A stretch of 64,000 nt of DNA from Cyanobacterium stanieri PCC 7202. Its GTDB lineage: Bacteria > Cyanobacteriota > Cyanobacteriia > Cyanobacteriales > Cyanobacteriaceae. The notes beneath the pieces were generated by a model, which did no database searches, was not told the DNA's origin, and was given only the letters and a program-made list of their open reading frames with translations. A program made the position numbers and the translations under genes. Positions 20,168-30,600 of this stretch are shown one piece after another (positions within the stretch are counted from its first letter, which is position 1; each line of letters opens with the position of its first letter). The DNA lies in the NCBI GenBank assembly GCA_000317655.1, contig CP003940.1, positions 682,001 through 746,000 on the forward strand, in the 5' to 3' direction.

Positions 20168-20327
20168 AGAAAATATCTCCGTATGGGTTTCCATTGGCTT
20201 CTTTTTCTAGTGTGCTATCGATCTTGGTTGTATGCACTTTTCATTTACAAATATTCACGGGAAGAGGAATCTGGGGGTAATATTTTGTAAGATATGATTA
20301 TAAATCAGTTAAAGTAGTTATTCTAAG

Positions 20328-21179
20328 ATGGTTGATTGTTGTCGCCCTAATCCTCCTTGTGTTAATTTTTGTCGTTTGGATGGTCATTTGTTGAAGGGAA
20401 AGGGGGTGATTACAAATCCTGATAATGGACAATATTATGAGGTGTTGGGGGTTTTGGCGGAAGGGGGTATGAGTACCACCTATTTGGTATATAACTATGC
20501 CATGGAAAAGTTATGTGTACTCAAGGAGATTGATTCGGAATTGACTTCGGTGGCGAAGGCGAGGGAACTTTTTCGGCGTGAGGCGAGAATTTTAAAGAGT
20601 TTGAATCATCAGGGTATTCCTCAATTTTATGATTTTTTTGCCTCTCAGAATTACTATTCTTTGATCATGGAAATGATTTATGGGGAGAGTTTGCAAATGT
20701 TGAATCCCCATGATGAAAAGGAGGCTGTCCATTGGATGTATCAGGTGGCGAAGATTCTTGATTATTTACATAATCTACCTCAGCCTGTTATTCATCGGGA
20801 TATTAAGCCTAGCAATTTGATTTTGCGTCATAATCCCCGAGAAATTGTCCTAATCGATTTTGGGGCGGTGAAGGAAGTTACACAAAAACCGGGTACTCGC
20901 ATCGCCACCGCAGGATTTAGTTCCCCCGAACAGAAAAAGGGTTTATCTTTTATTCAGTCTGATTTTTATGCGGTGGGTACTACTTTGATTTTCCTTTTGA
21001 CTCGCAAGTCTCCCACTAAGTTTTTTAATCCTGTTTTAAATCGTTTTGTTGGTTTGGAGGCGGCAGGAATTTCTCCTCCATTGATTGAAGTTATTAATTT
21101 TTTAACTCAGTTGGATCCTAATAATCGCCCTCAAAGTGCGATCGCCCTTATGGATTTATTTTCGCAATTTTTAGATTAA
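20328..21179 (+). CDS. Ser/Thr protein kinase with N-terminal cysteine motif
   Basis: A 283-residue Hanks-type kinase. Four cysteines in the first 15 residues (Cys4, 5, 11, 15) resemble the short cysteine-rich start of cyanobacterial SpkB-type kinases and could bind metal or respond to redox. The core has the glycine loop LAEGGMSTTYL, Lys66 in VLKEI, the catalytic HRDIKPSN (Asp157) and DFG (177-179), all intact. No membrane segment or extra domain follows, so it is a soluble kinase. A second kinase gene starts 13 bases downstream, so they are likely co-transcribed. Confidence 0.88.
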   Translation: MVDCCRPNPPCVNFCRLDGHLLKGKGVITNPDNGQYYEVLGVLAEGGMSTTYLVYNYAMEKLCVLKEIDSELTSVAKARELFRREARILKSLNHQGIPQFYDFFASQNYYSLIMEMIYGESLQMLNPHDEKEAVHWMYQVAKILDYLHNLPQPVIHRDIKPSNLILRHNPREIVLIDFGAVKEVTQKPGTRIATAGFSSPEQKKGLSFIQSDFYAVGTTLIFLLTRKSPTKFFNPVLNRFVGLEAAGISPPLIEVINFLTQLDPNNRPQSAIALMDLFSQFLD

Positions 21180-21192
21180 AAAATAACAAAAT

Positions 21193-22503
21193 ATGTCTGA
21201 TCAACCCATAAAAAAAAAGATCCTTAGAGAGGATACAGAAGTTAGTAGCCAAAATACAACAATTGAAATAAACACCAAAATAGAAGATATAAATAGCACA
21301 GAATTTGGAGAAAAGACAACATTAGATAATAATTTAGGACTAGAAAATACAACTCAAAATACCTATGAAAGAAAGAAAAAAGAGGATTACTTTATAGGTA
21401 ATAAATGTGGAGAAAATAAGCAATATTTAATCGCTAAATTTATCGCCAAAGGAGGTATGGGAAATATCTATCTTGGTGTTAATCAATCGACAGATATTAA
21501 GCAAGATTTTGTCGTGATTAAATTCTTAGATCAAGAATTATTGAAGGTAGAAAATCCAGAGGACATAAAGCAAAGATTTCAAAGGGAAATTAAACTTCTT
21601 TCTAAATTAGATCATCCTAACATTGTTAAAATACTAGACCAAGGTATTTATGACATAGAAGATGATGAGCAAGAAATTTCTATTCCGTTTTTTGTAATGG
21701 AATATTTACAAGGAGAAACCTTAGATAATTATCTAATTAAAAAACAAAAATTATCTTTAGAAGAATCTTTATTAATTATCACTCAAATTTTAGCAGGATT
21801 AAGAACCGCTCACCAAGAGGGAATTATTCATCGAGATTTAAAACCAGAGAATATTTTTCTTATTCCTACCTTAAATAATAAGCATATTGTTAAAATTCTT
21901 GATTTTGGTATTGCTCGAAAAATTGACAGTATGAGCATGGTTAGATTAACCAAAATGAATGATTATTTTGCAAGTCCTTACTATATATCCCCAGAACATA
22001 TTTACGGCATTAATCATTTAGATGCCAGAAGTGATATTTATAATTTAGGTCTAATATTTTACGAGATTGTCACAGGTAATAAGCCTTTTACTGATTGTGA
22101 TGAATTGTTAGCCACCAAGGGATGGTTAGGAGTACATAATCACCAAAATCCTATCCCCCCAAATCAACAAATTGGATGCGAAGATATACCTCCTCTGTTA
22201 AATGATATTATCCTTCGATGTCTGACCAAAAAACCTAACCATAGATTTCCCACTGCCGAGGCTATGTTAGTGGAAATAGTTGATGTTTCTAGTGCTATTT
22301 TATCTTCTGGGGCTCCATCTTCTTTTAGTACTTCTGGACAGAATTTTTTTGACAGTTTGGGCATTAAAAACCAAATTATGCTTTGGTTAATTATTAGCTT
22401 TACCATGGGAATTTTAATGACTATATTAACTATAGTTTTCGTCAATACTGTTAATAATAATCAAAATATTAGTATAGAAGAAATAAAAAGTAATATCAGT
22501 TAA
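21193..22503 (+). CDS. Membrane-anchored Ser/Thr protein kinase
   Basis: A 436-residue Hanks-type kinase. The first ~65 residues are polar, asparagine- and threonine-rich, with no recognisable fold. The kinase core shows the glycine loop IAKGGMGNIYLG, the lysine in VVIKFL, catalytic HRDLKPENIFL, DFGIAR and SPEHIYG. One membrane segment near the C-terminus (IMLWLIISFTMGILMTILTIVFV) anchors it with the kinase domain in the cytosol. The tail outside is only about 20 residues, so this is not a receptor with a sensor domain. Targets are unknown. Confidence 0.87.
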   Translation: MSDQPIKKKILREDTEVSSQNTTIEINTKIEDINSTEFGEKTTLDNNLGLENTTQNTYERKKKEDYFIGNKCGENKQYLIAKFIAKGGMGNIYLGVNQSTDIKQDFVVIKFLDQELLKVENPEDIKQRFQREIKLLSKLDHPNIVKILDQGIYDIEDDEQEISIPFFVMEYLQGETLDNYLIKKQKLSLEESLLIITQILAGLRTAHQEGIIHRDLKPENIFLIPTLNNKHIVKILDFGIARKIDSMSMVRLTKMNDYFASPYYISPEHIYGINHLDARSDIYNLGLIFYEIVTGNKPFTDCDELLATKGWLGVHNHQNPIPPNQQIGCEDIPPLLNDIILRCLTKKPNHRFPTAEAMLVEIVDVSSAILSSGAPSSFSTSGQNFFDSLGIKNQIMLWLIISFTMGILMTILTIVFVNTVNNNQNISIEEIKSNIS

Positions 22504-22631
22504 TCTTATCAATTAAAAAATTAAGCATCTATTTTTAATTTTTGTCCGTCAAAAGGATAACAATTTAGATACTATAACTATATGATAATATTTTCTACCG
22601 ATTATCAATTTATTTTTTCTGTAATCATTAG

Positions 22632-23923
22632 ATGATTCAATTTATTTTAGGTTTAATTATTGGGTTAGGTTTTTTTTCTTGGAGGCAAAGTCAACTTAAT
22701 AAACAGTTGGACAATATTCTTGATTCTCTGGCTAGTTTTGAACAAATTCCCTCTTTTTCAAAGATAAGTCAAGTTAGACGAACTGTTAATTTATTGCATG
22801 AAGAATATGGTACGGTTTTGGGGGAACTAAATTTATTACGAAAAATTATTGAAAAGTCTCCTTTAGGATATTTAAGAATTGATTCTGATAATCACCTAAT
22901 TGAGTGTAATAAACAGGCAAAAAAATATTATCCATTCAACGTTGGAACCCTAAAAAATCACGTTTATTTTTAGAGTTAATTCGCTCTTATGAATTAGATC
23001 AATTAATTCAACAAGCGAGAAAAACTGACCAAAAACTAAGTATTAAATGGAACTATTTTCCGACTTCTAATTATATTTTGGATGAAGAAAAAAATGATGA
23101 TGTGGTAGAAAGTTATGAGCCTATTTACCTAAAGGCGATCGCCTTTCCTGTGGTAAATGATGAAGTAATTATTCTGATCGAAAATAGACAAAAAATTAAA
23201 GAATTATCCCAAAGAAGAGATCAAGCCTACACAGATTTGAGCCATGAACTAAGAACCCCCCTGACTTCTATTTCTTTATTGGCAGAGACACTCATCAAAC
23301 ATAACGGTAATCAAAAAATCTGGGCAGAGCAAATTTATCAAGAAATAAATCGCTTAATAAATCTTGTGGAAAACTGGCTGAATATTGTGCAATGGGATGG
23401 TAATCCCTATGAAAATTTACAATGGCAAAAATTAGACTTACAACAACTAATTTTATCCTCTTGGAAATCCTTGGCTATTTTAGCAGAAAAAGATGAAATT
23501 AGCTTGGAATATCAAGGACTAGAAAACTTAATAATTGGAGCCGATTTAAACTGTTTAACTCAAGTTTTTGTCAACCTATTTGATAATAGTATAAAACATA
23601 CTTTTCCCCAAGGATTGATCAGGGTAAATGTTACAGAATCATCCTATGATGAGCAAGAAAAAGTAATTGTTGATGTCATTGATAATGGTACAGGATTTAA
23701 TCAAAAAGATTTGCCCCATATTTTTGAAAGACTTTATCGGGGAGATAAATCGAGGACCAGGACATCAAGGGAAGGTACTGGATTGGGTTTGAGCATTGTT
23801 AAACAAATTATCATCGCCCATGGTGGTTCTATCACCGCAAAAAATCATCCTTCTGGGGGGGCTTGGTTTCAAATTTGTTTGCCGAAAAATATATCCATGG
23901 TGCAAGAAGTTGAGATGATTTAA
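22632..23923 (+). CDS. sphS: SphS-like sensor histidine kinase, split by a -1 frameshift
   Basis: Two reading frames together encode one histidine kinase of about 430 residues. The first (22632-22973) gives an N-terminal membrane segment (IQFILGLIIGLGFFSW) and the start of a PAS-like region. The second runs from the same place in the -1 frame, and reads RWNPKKSRLFLELIRSYEL then the H-box LSHELRTPLTS, the N-box VNLFDNSIKHT and the ATP lid EGTGLGLSIVKQI. The frames join at an A7 run (22919-22925) where a -1 slip restores the protein exactly. The sequence resembles SphS, the phosphate-starvation sensor; sphR is not nearby. It may be a real mutation, a sequencing error or recoding. Confidence 0.75.
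22919..22926 (+). other. A7 slippery heptamer joining the two sphS frames
   Basis: In the zero frame the codons are GCA AAA AAA TAT, so the heptamer A-AAA-AAA has the canonical X-XXY-YYZ form for -1 slippage. After a one-base backward slip the next codons are ATA TTA TCC ATT CAA CGT TGG, which continue the expected kinase sequence. I see no strong downstream hairpin or upstream Shine-Dalgarno-like stimulator. An A8 run would give a continuous gene. Confidence 0.6.
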
Positions 23924-24058
23924 TTTTCTCAGAATTTTGTAATTTTGTTGGGTACTTATTGCTAATTTATTGCATCATTGTTGATAAATAATATAAGATA
24001 GGGTAGTTTATAAAGTATTTAAAATTACATTTAATCAATCTGTAAGGAGATTTTTAGA

Positions 24059-25123
24059 GTGAAAAGAAGAAAAATACTAGGCTTTATAGGAGTTTTATGT
24101 GCATCTAGTGCATTGACTATTGCCTGTGGGGCGCCTAATAATGTGGGAGGAGGTGCTACCAATGGAACAGCAACGGAGGAAACCGTTGATTTGGCAGGTC
24201 AAGAACTTACTATTTATTCTGGTAGAAATGAAGAGTTAATCGGACCTTTATTAGAAAGATTTGAAGAAGAAACTGGGGTAACGGTTCAGGTGCGCTATGG
24301 AGATACTGCTGAATTAGCCGCAGCGATTTTAGAAGAAGGGCAAAATACCCCCGCAGATGTCTATTTTGGACAGGATGCAGGGGCTTTAGGTGCTTTACAA
24401 TTAGAAGGTAGAACCAGAACCATTCCCCAAAATCTTTTAGATAAAGTTGATTCTCGTTTTCGCTCTCCTGATGGACAATGGATTGGTATTTCTGGCAGGG
24501 CGCGTACTTTGGCGTATAATATCAATTTGGTGGAAGAGTCGGAATTGCCTGATTCTATCTGGGATTTAACCGAAGAACAGTGGCGCGGTAGAATTGGCTG
24601 GGCGCCTACCAATGGTTCTTTTCAGTCTTTTGTAACGGCGATGCGTGTTACGGAGGGTGATGATAGAACGAGGGAATGGTTGCAGGGTATTATTGATAAT
24701 GATCCTCAAGTTTTTCGTAATAATACCACTACTGTAGAGGCCATTGGACGAGGTGAGGCGGAAATCGGTTTGGTGAACAATTATTATCTAGGTCGTTTTA
24801 CTGCTGAAGATCCTGATTTTCCTGTAGCCCATCATTACACTGGAGAGGATGTGGGTTCGATGATTAATGTGGCTGGGGTGGCTATTTTGGATGCGACAGA
24901 TAGTGAACCTGCGGCGATCGCCCTTATTGAGTTTTTATTAACCGAAGAATCTCAGGCATATTTTGCGGAAAATACCAATGAATATCCCCTGATTGAAGGG
25001 GCGGCACCTCCTGAAGATCAAATTTCCATCGCCGAAATTAATCCTCCTTCTATTGATTTGAGTAGTTTAGAAGATTTAGAGGGTACTCTTGCTTTACTCA
25101 GAGAGGTAGGGGCGATCGAATAA
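24059..25123 (+). CDS. futA: Iron(III) ABC transporter substrate-binding lipoprotein (FutA-like)
   Basis: A 354-residue periplasmic ferric iron-binding protein. It starts at GTG, supported by AAGGAGA ten bases upstream. The N-terminus has an arginine pair, a hydrophobic stretch and a lipobox LTIAC (Cys23), so it is probably a lipoprotein. The mature part begins with QELTIYSGRNEELIGPLLERF and contains the tyrosine pair VNNYYLGRF, which matches iron-coordinating tyrosines of the FutA/FbpA family. futB follows 150 bases downstream. The ATPase gene futC is not in the window. Confidence 0.9.
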   Translation: MKRRKILGFIGVLCASSALTIACGAPNNVGGGATNGTATEETVDLAGQELTIYSGRNEELIGPLLERFEEETGVTVQVRYGDTAELAAAILEEGQNTPADVYFGQDAGALGALQLEGRTRTIPQNLLDKVDSRFRSPDGQWIGISGRARTLAYNINLVEESELPDSIWDLTEEQWRGRIGWAPTNGSFQSFVTAMRVTEGDDRTREWLQGIIDNDPQVFRNNTTTVEAIGRGEAEIGLVNNYYLGRFTAEDPDFPVAHHYTGEDVGSMINVAGVAILDATDSEPAAIALIEFLLTEESQAYFAENTNEYPLIEGAAPPEDQISIAEINPPSIDLSSLEDLEGTLALLREVGAIE

Positions 25124-25273
25124 TAGACAACTAGAAGCTCTATTGTTAATAATGGGTAATGGTAAACAAAGATATGCCAATCTCCAAGGTTGTGAATCTT
25201 TGTCCCCCATGCCCATTTTTTTGTGCAATGTATCCGAGAAAAGTAATAATACTGTAGATTCAGATTAACCATC

Positions 25274-26911
25274 ATGACAAATACCCCCGATATTCAGAGC
25301 AAATCACCATTATCAGAAAATCCCATCAAACCTCCATTTTTCTTGTTGCTAGTCGGGGGCATTACAGTAATTGCCATCGTAATTCCCTTAATTTATCTGA
25401 TGATTCGGGCTGGTAGTGTCTCCTCCTCTAGGGAACTCGAGCAGTTAATTAATTTTATCTTTAACGTTCGTATCCTGAGAATTTTGTGGAATAGTATCGG
25501 CATGGCAGCCGCCTGTACCGCTATCTCTGCTTTAATTGCTATTCCCTACGCATTTTTGACCGTCAAAACCGATTTACCTTGGCGCCGATTTTGGTCAGTG
25601 GTCAGTACCCTTCCCCTCGCAATTCCCACCTATGTGGGTAGTTTTGCCCTAATTATCACCTTTGGGCCTCGGGGTAGTCTGGTACAGTCATGGTTAGAAC
25701 CCTTTGGGGTAGAAAGATTACCCTCTATCTATGGTTGGGTGGGTACCATTGCCGCCATTACCCTTTTTTCCTACCCCTATCTATTATTGAGTGTCAGGGC
25801 TGGTTTACAAGGATTAGACCCTGCCCTAGAAGAATCTGCCCGTAGTTTGGGGTACAACTCTTGGGGTATCTTTTTTCGTGTCACTCTGCCCTTGTTGCGT
25901 CCATCCATTGTGGCAGGTTCTTTATTAGTTGCTCTTTATGCCCTGCAGGATTTTGGCACCCCCGCCCTGATGCGTTTTAACTCCTTTACTCATGCCATTT
26001 TTATTCAATACCAATCTAGTTTTAACCGTAGTCTAGCGGCCGCATTATCTATGGTGTTGGTGGTTTTAGTATTTATCATTTTATTTATAGAGCAAAGGGT
26101 GAGGACTAATGCCAGTTACTATTCCCGAGGATCTGGAGCCGTTAATAAAGGGAGACTCATCCCCCTAGGAAAATGGAAACCCGTGGCGATCGCCTTTTGT
26201 TGCCTAATATCCTTTTTCACCCTAGTATTACCCATCGGAGTAATTATCCTGTGGTTAACCAGAAGCTCAGATATAGTCGCCACCCTACAAAATACCCTCG
26301 TTTTTGCTCGTAACTCCGCTTGGGCATCTAGTCTCGCCGCCATCTTTGCCACCCTCTTGGCGCTTCCTGTGGCAATTCTTTCTGTGCGATTTCCCAGTAA
26401 ACTAAGCACCCTCATTGAAAGGGGAACTTATCTGGGCTATGGCTTACCCGGCATCGTTGTGGCCCTTTCCCTCGTCTTTTTCGGTGCCAACTACTTACCA
26501 TGGATTTATCAAACCATGCCCATGCTCGTTTTTGCCTACATCATCTTATTTTTACCCCAATCCGTAGGCACCAATCGCAGTTCCCTGCTCCAAATTAGTC
26601 CCTCCCTCGAAGAATCTGCCCGTAGTTTGGGGCGTAGTCCATGGCAAACCCTCAAAGAAGTTACTCTGCCCCTTGTGCGTCCAGGTATCACCAGCGGGGC
26701 AGTATTAGTCTTTGTAACCGCCATCAAAGAATTACCTGCCACCATATTATTATCCCCCATCGGCTTTAAAACCTTAGCAGTAGAAATCTGGGATTCAACC
26801 AATGACGCTCGTTTTGCCTCTGCTGCCGCCGCCTCATTTGCCATGTTGGTGGTGTGTACAGGGCTTACTTTTATAATTCTCTCCCAAGAAAAAAAATTAA
26901 ATCGTAAATAA
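25274..26911 (+). CDS. futB: Iron(III) ABC transporter permease FutB-like
   Basis: A 545-residue permease made of two fused six-helix units. Each unit has a binding-protein-dependent transport EAA loop: EESARSLGYNSWGIFFRVTL in the first half and EESARSLGRSPWQTLKEVTL in the second, which would contact the ATPase. This fused architecture is typical of FbpB/FutB ferric permeases. It follows the futA-like lipoprotein gene. Its stop codon overlaps the left arm of a MITE-like inverted repeat. Confidence 0.9.
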   Translation: MTNTPDIQSKSPLSENPIKPPFFLLLVGGITVIAIVIPLIYLMIRAGSVSSSRELEQLINFIFNVRILRILWNSIGMAAACTAISALIAIPYAFLTVKTDLPWRRFWSVVSTLPLAIPTYVGSFALIITFGPRGSLVQSWLEPFGVERLPSIYGWVGTIAAITLFSYPYLLLSVRAGLQGLDPALEESARSLGYNSWGIFFRVTLPLLRPSIVAGSLLVALYALQDFGTPALMRFNSFTHAIFIQYQSSFNRSLAAALSMVLVVLVFIILFIEQRVRTNASYYSRGSGAVNKGRLIPLGKWKPVAIAFCCLISFFTLVLPIGVIILWLTRSSDIVATLQNTLVFARNSAWASSLAAIFATLLALPVAILSVRFPSKLSTLIERGTYLGYGLPGIVVALSLVFFGANYLPWIYQTMPMLVFAYIILFLPQSVGTNRSSLLQISPSLEESARSLGRSPWQTLKEVTLPLVRPGITSGAVLVFVTAIKELPATILLSPIGFKTLAVEIWDSTNDARFASAAAASFAMLVVCTGLTFIILSQEKKLNRK

Positions 26912-27095
26912 CCTGAGTTCGGGATAACATTTTCTAGTTAAGGCAGGCAATAGGGAATAGGCAATGGGCAATAGTGAAGTGAATATTTTTCACCATTTCT
27001 AGGTGTTATTTAGCAATTTAAAAACCGCCGTAAACTTTTCACCATCAAGGCTGACACTAAATAATTCTCATAATTATTATCCCGAATTGAGGTTA
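26909..27095. mobile_element. MITE-like element between futB and the DoxX gene
   Basis: Two 19-bp arms in inverted orientation, TAACCTGAGTTCGGGATAA (26909-26927) and TTATCCCGAATTGAGGTTA (27077-27095), agree at 17 of 19 positions and enclose about 150 bases without a gene. The interior holds a heptanucleotide array (GGCAATA/GGCAATG, 26941-26975). Single copies of the arm occur at 18600 and 37226. I see no clear target-site duplication, so mobility is inferred. Confidence 0.5.
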
Positions 27096-27173
27096 AATAA
27101 CCCTCTTTTATCAGTCTCCAAAAACCTCCATAAACCTTATGATAGGATTTGACCTAAAAACTTTTATTTAAAG

Positions 27174-27545
27174 ATGAAATATTTACCCTTAGCCGCTCGT
27201 ATTTGTCTTTGCCTGATTTTTTTAAGGGCTGGAATTAACCATATTCTTGGTTTCAACAGCACTGTAGAGATGATGACTGACCAAGGTTTACCCATTGCAA
27301 ATATCTTATTACTTTTTACCGTTGTCTTTCAATTATTGGGAGGCATTTCTTTACTGTTGGGATATAAAGTAAAAATTGGCTCAGTGCTGTTAATTTTGTT
27401 TCTGATTCCTGCTACCTTAGTATTTCACAATCCCATTGCTGACCCCAATGAAATCAACAATTTTCTCAAAAATATAGGTTTAATTGGTGGATTGTTGATG
27501 GTTATCTACGCTGGTTCTGGGGCTTTAAGTATTGATAGGAAATAA
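27174..27545 (+). CDS. DoxX-family membrane protein
   Basis: A 123-residue protein with four hydrophobic segments and the DoxX start LAARICLCLIFLRAGINHI. Family members are small quinone- or redox-linked membrane proteins of varied and mostly unproven function. The gene stands alone, convergent with rpoC2. Confidence 0.8.
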   Translation: MKYLPLAARICLCLIFLRAGINHILGFNSTVEMMTDQGLPIANILLLFTVVFQLLGGISLLLGYKVKIGSVLLILFLIPATLVFHNPIADPNEINNFLKNIGLIGGLLMVIYAGSGALSIDRK

Positions 27546-27555
27546 TACCAGAAAA

Positions 27556-27588
27556 AACCCCTCCCCAAGAGAGGGAGAGGGGCCTTTT
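27556..27588. terminator. Terminator hairpin between convergent DoxX gene and rpoC2
   Basis: An imperfect stem (CCCCTCCCC...GGGAGAGGGG, 27558-27582) is followed on the plus strand by CCTTTTAT and on the minus strand by TTTTTTC. It can serve both convergent genes, and it is the best candidate for the end of the rpoB-rpoC2 transcript. Confidence 0.65.
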
Positions 27589-27610
27589 ATATTATCCGAA
27601 CTAAGGTTTA

Positions 27611-30600
27611 TTAACTTTGATAATTATCATCAATCAAATCATCGTTAATAGTGGCATCTTCAGGAGATAACACCCGAGCAATTTGATCATCAATAATGGC
27701 ATCTTCCGAATCAGGCAAAATATAATTTTGCTCCTCATATTCGGCACTCACATCACCAATATAATCAGAATTACCAGCGCCTACCTCCGTATCTTCCCAA
27801 TCGAGGTTTTCGTCATAGGCGTTGAATCCCGTACCAGCAGGAATCAAACGTCCGATAATTACGTTTTCTTTCAAACCTCTTAACCAGTCAGACTTACCTT
27901 CGATGGCCGCCTCAGTCAGTACCCTTGTAGTTTCTTGGAAACTAGCCGCCGAGATGAAACTATCAGTATTCAAACTAGATTTAGTAATACCCATCAACTT
28001 AGGAGTATATTCGATAGGAGCACCACCAGTTAAGGATAAAGTTTCATTATCTTTTTCAATGTCGCGCAACTCTACCAATTCTCCCGGTAAACGAATACTA
28101 TCGCCACCATCGTCAATGTGTACCTTAGAAGTCATCTGACGTACAATCACCTCGATATGTTTATCGGAAATATCAATCCCTTGAGATTGGTAAACCCCTT
28201 GAATCTGATTAACCAAGAATAGTTGAGCTTTTTGCATTGCGCCCAAAGCAGCATCATAGGCGCCCATGTGTTCTTTATAGTAGTCGTAGAACACCTCTAA
28301 CAGTTCGTGAGGACTAACTAAACCATCAGATAAAGGATCACCCGTATTAACCCTTTGATTATCACCCACAATAATATTTTGGTTAGGACTCAAAGAGTAT
28401 TCAGAGATAGTGCCATCATCTTCGATAACTTTAACATCGATCGCCTCGTCATCTTTATACTCTACCTGACACACCCCAGGACGACGGGCAAGAATGGCAG
28501 GTTCCTTGGGTTTACGAGCTTCCAATAATTCCTCAATTCTCGGTAAACCCTGAACAATATCCCCAGTTTTAGCCCGTTCAAATACAAGTAATACAAGGTT
28601 ATCACCCCGTTGAACCAGATCACCCTGTTCGATATGTAAAATTGCCCCCGTAGATACACGGTAAGGACGGGCATGGCGTAGGCTGATGGTATTACCTTCG
28701 GTGGTCATCACATAGCCAGAATCAGGGGCTTTTACTCCCTCGGCTAATAATTCCCCTTGGGTGACAAAATCCCCTTCTTGTTTGAGTAATTTACCCTCCG
28801 CCTCAATTTCCATGATGTCATTTTCCCTGACCACCAAAATACGGCGAATCGCCTCGACTCCTTCACGGATACCTCGGATAATACCGTTTTCTTGACAAAG
28901 AATCTGAGTGGTGGCGACCACATCCCCCGGCATAATTTCCTGTCCATCGGTAACAGTTACGGTGGTGATAATATTAGGTTCTGTTTCCAATTCACGACGT
29001 AACATCACCGACTCGAGGACGACGATTTGTAAACGGAAACAATCAGTTTGATTTTCGTCTTCGATTAACTCGATGTCCGCACTCATACCCTCGGTGGTTT
29101 CGAGGACAAGTTGGGTAGTAACTAATTGTACCCCTTCCACACTCTTGACCCTTTCACCATCTTTGAAGAAGGTACGTAACACAGGACGAAGGTTAATTTT
29201 ACCTCCAGCACTGTTCAAGGATTCTTGGGAAGGAGACTGGGTGGTATTGACCACCTCATATTGTTTCATGGGACGGAGTAATAAACCAACCCCTTCGTTA
29301 GTATCCACAAATTCGGTGATACATTCATCCTCTACGGTTACCCCTGCCATTAATTCGGTGCCGGGGGAAAGAATGGTGCCGTCTTCCATGGTTGCCATCT
29401 GTTCTGGATCTAAGTCCATGTATAGCTTACCAGGTTTGATGATGATTTCTCTGAGGATGTCGTTCTTCTGAATTACTTCGACAATACCGCTAGATTGACA
29501 GAATACATCTTTAACTACTTCGGTACCTGCTTCCACATATTGACCATCTTCCACCATCAAGAGGGAGATGTCTTTATTGATTTCGTGGCTTTCTTCAGGA
29601 ATCCAGATCAAGGTTCCTTCGGTGGTTACTTCGTAGCCTTGTTTTTTGTTACCCCGTCCAGTTTCTAACCCTGCATAGCGCATGATACCGCCTGTTTCGG
29701 TGGTGAAGGTATCGTCAATGAGTTCGGCAACGATTTGATTGTTTTGTACCTTGGTACCGGGGCTTACTTTGAGGGCAAAACGATCGCCCCTAGGGGTATG
29801 AATAACATACTGTTGTTGATTGCCATGGTGTTCGAGGAAAATATCTGCTTGATCCAAGGATACGGAAGCGGTGATAATTTCAATTTCTCGACTGCCTTCT
29901 TCAAAACGACAAACACCGCCACTCTTGGTTTTGAGCTTGGTTTCTGCCAATACAGAACCTTGTTTAATTTTTTCACCGTTTTTGACCACAGGTTCGGCAT
30001 TGGGGGGAAGGTTATACACCTGTCCAGAAAGTACCCAAATTAAGCCGTTACGGGAGGCTGTGATGGTGTTGTTGCCCTGTCTGTCGGTGGTGGTGAGGGG
30101 ATCTACGTCTTGGAAAATAACTTCTCCAGCCAAGTCAGATGCCACATCCTTGGTCACTCTTTCGGTGGAGCGAGTTTTTTGGGGCATTACTTCTGCCAAG
30201 AGTTGATCTTTGATTACTTCGTCTCCTTCACGGATGGCGAGTAAACTGTTGACGGGTACAGGAACTTTTTTATCACCAACGATGATATTACCGTTAACCT
30301 CCACCAATAGTTTTTGATCACCATGGCGGGTACGGTTTTCCCTGACCTTTAATTTTTTATCAAACTTCACCTTTCCTGCCACTGGGCTGGTGATACGTTG
30401 GGCGACTTCCCCAGTAAATACCCCCCCAGTGTGGAAGGTACGCATGGTAAGCTGAGTACCCGGTTCACCGATGGACTGGGCGGCGATAATACCGATAGCT
30501 TCACCCATATTTACCCATTCTCCATGGGCGAGGGACCAACCGTAACACTTCTGACATACAGAACGGGCGGTTTCACAGGTGAGGGGAGATCTTACTTTTA

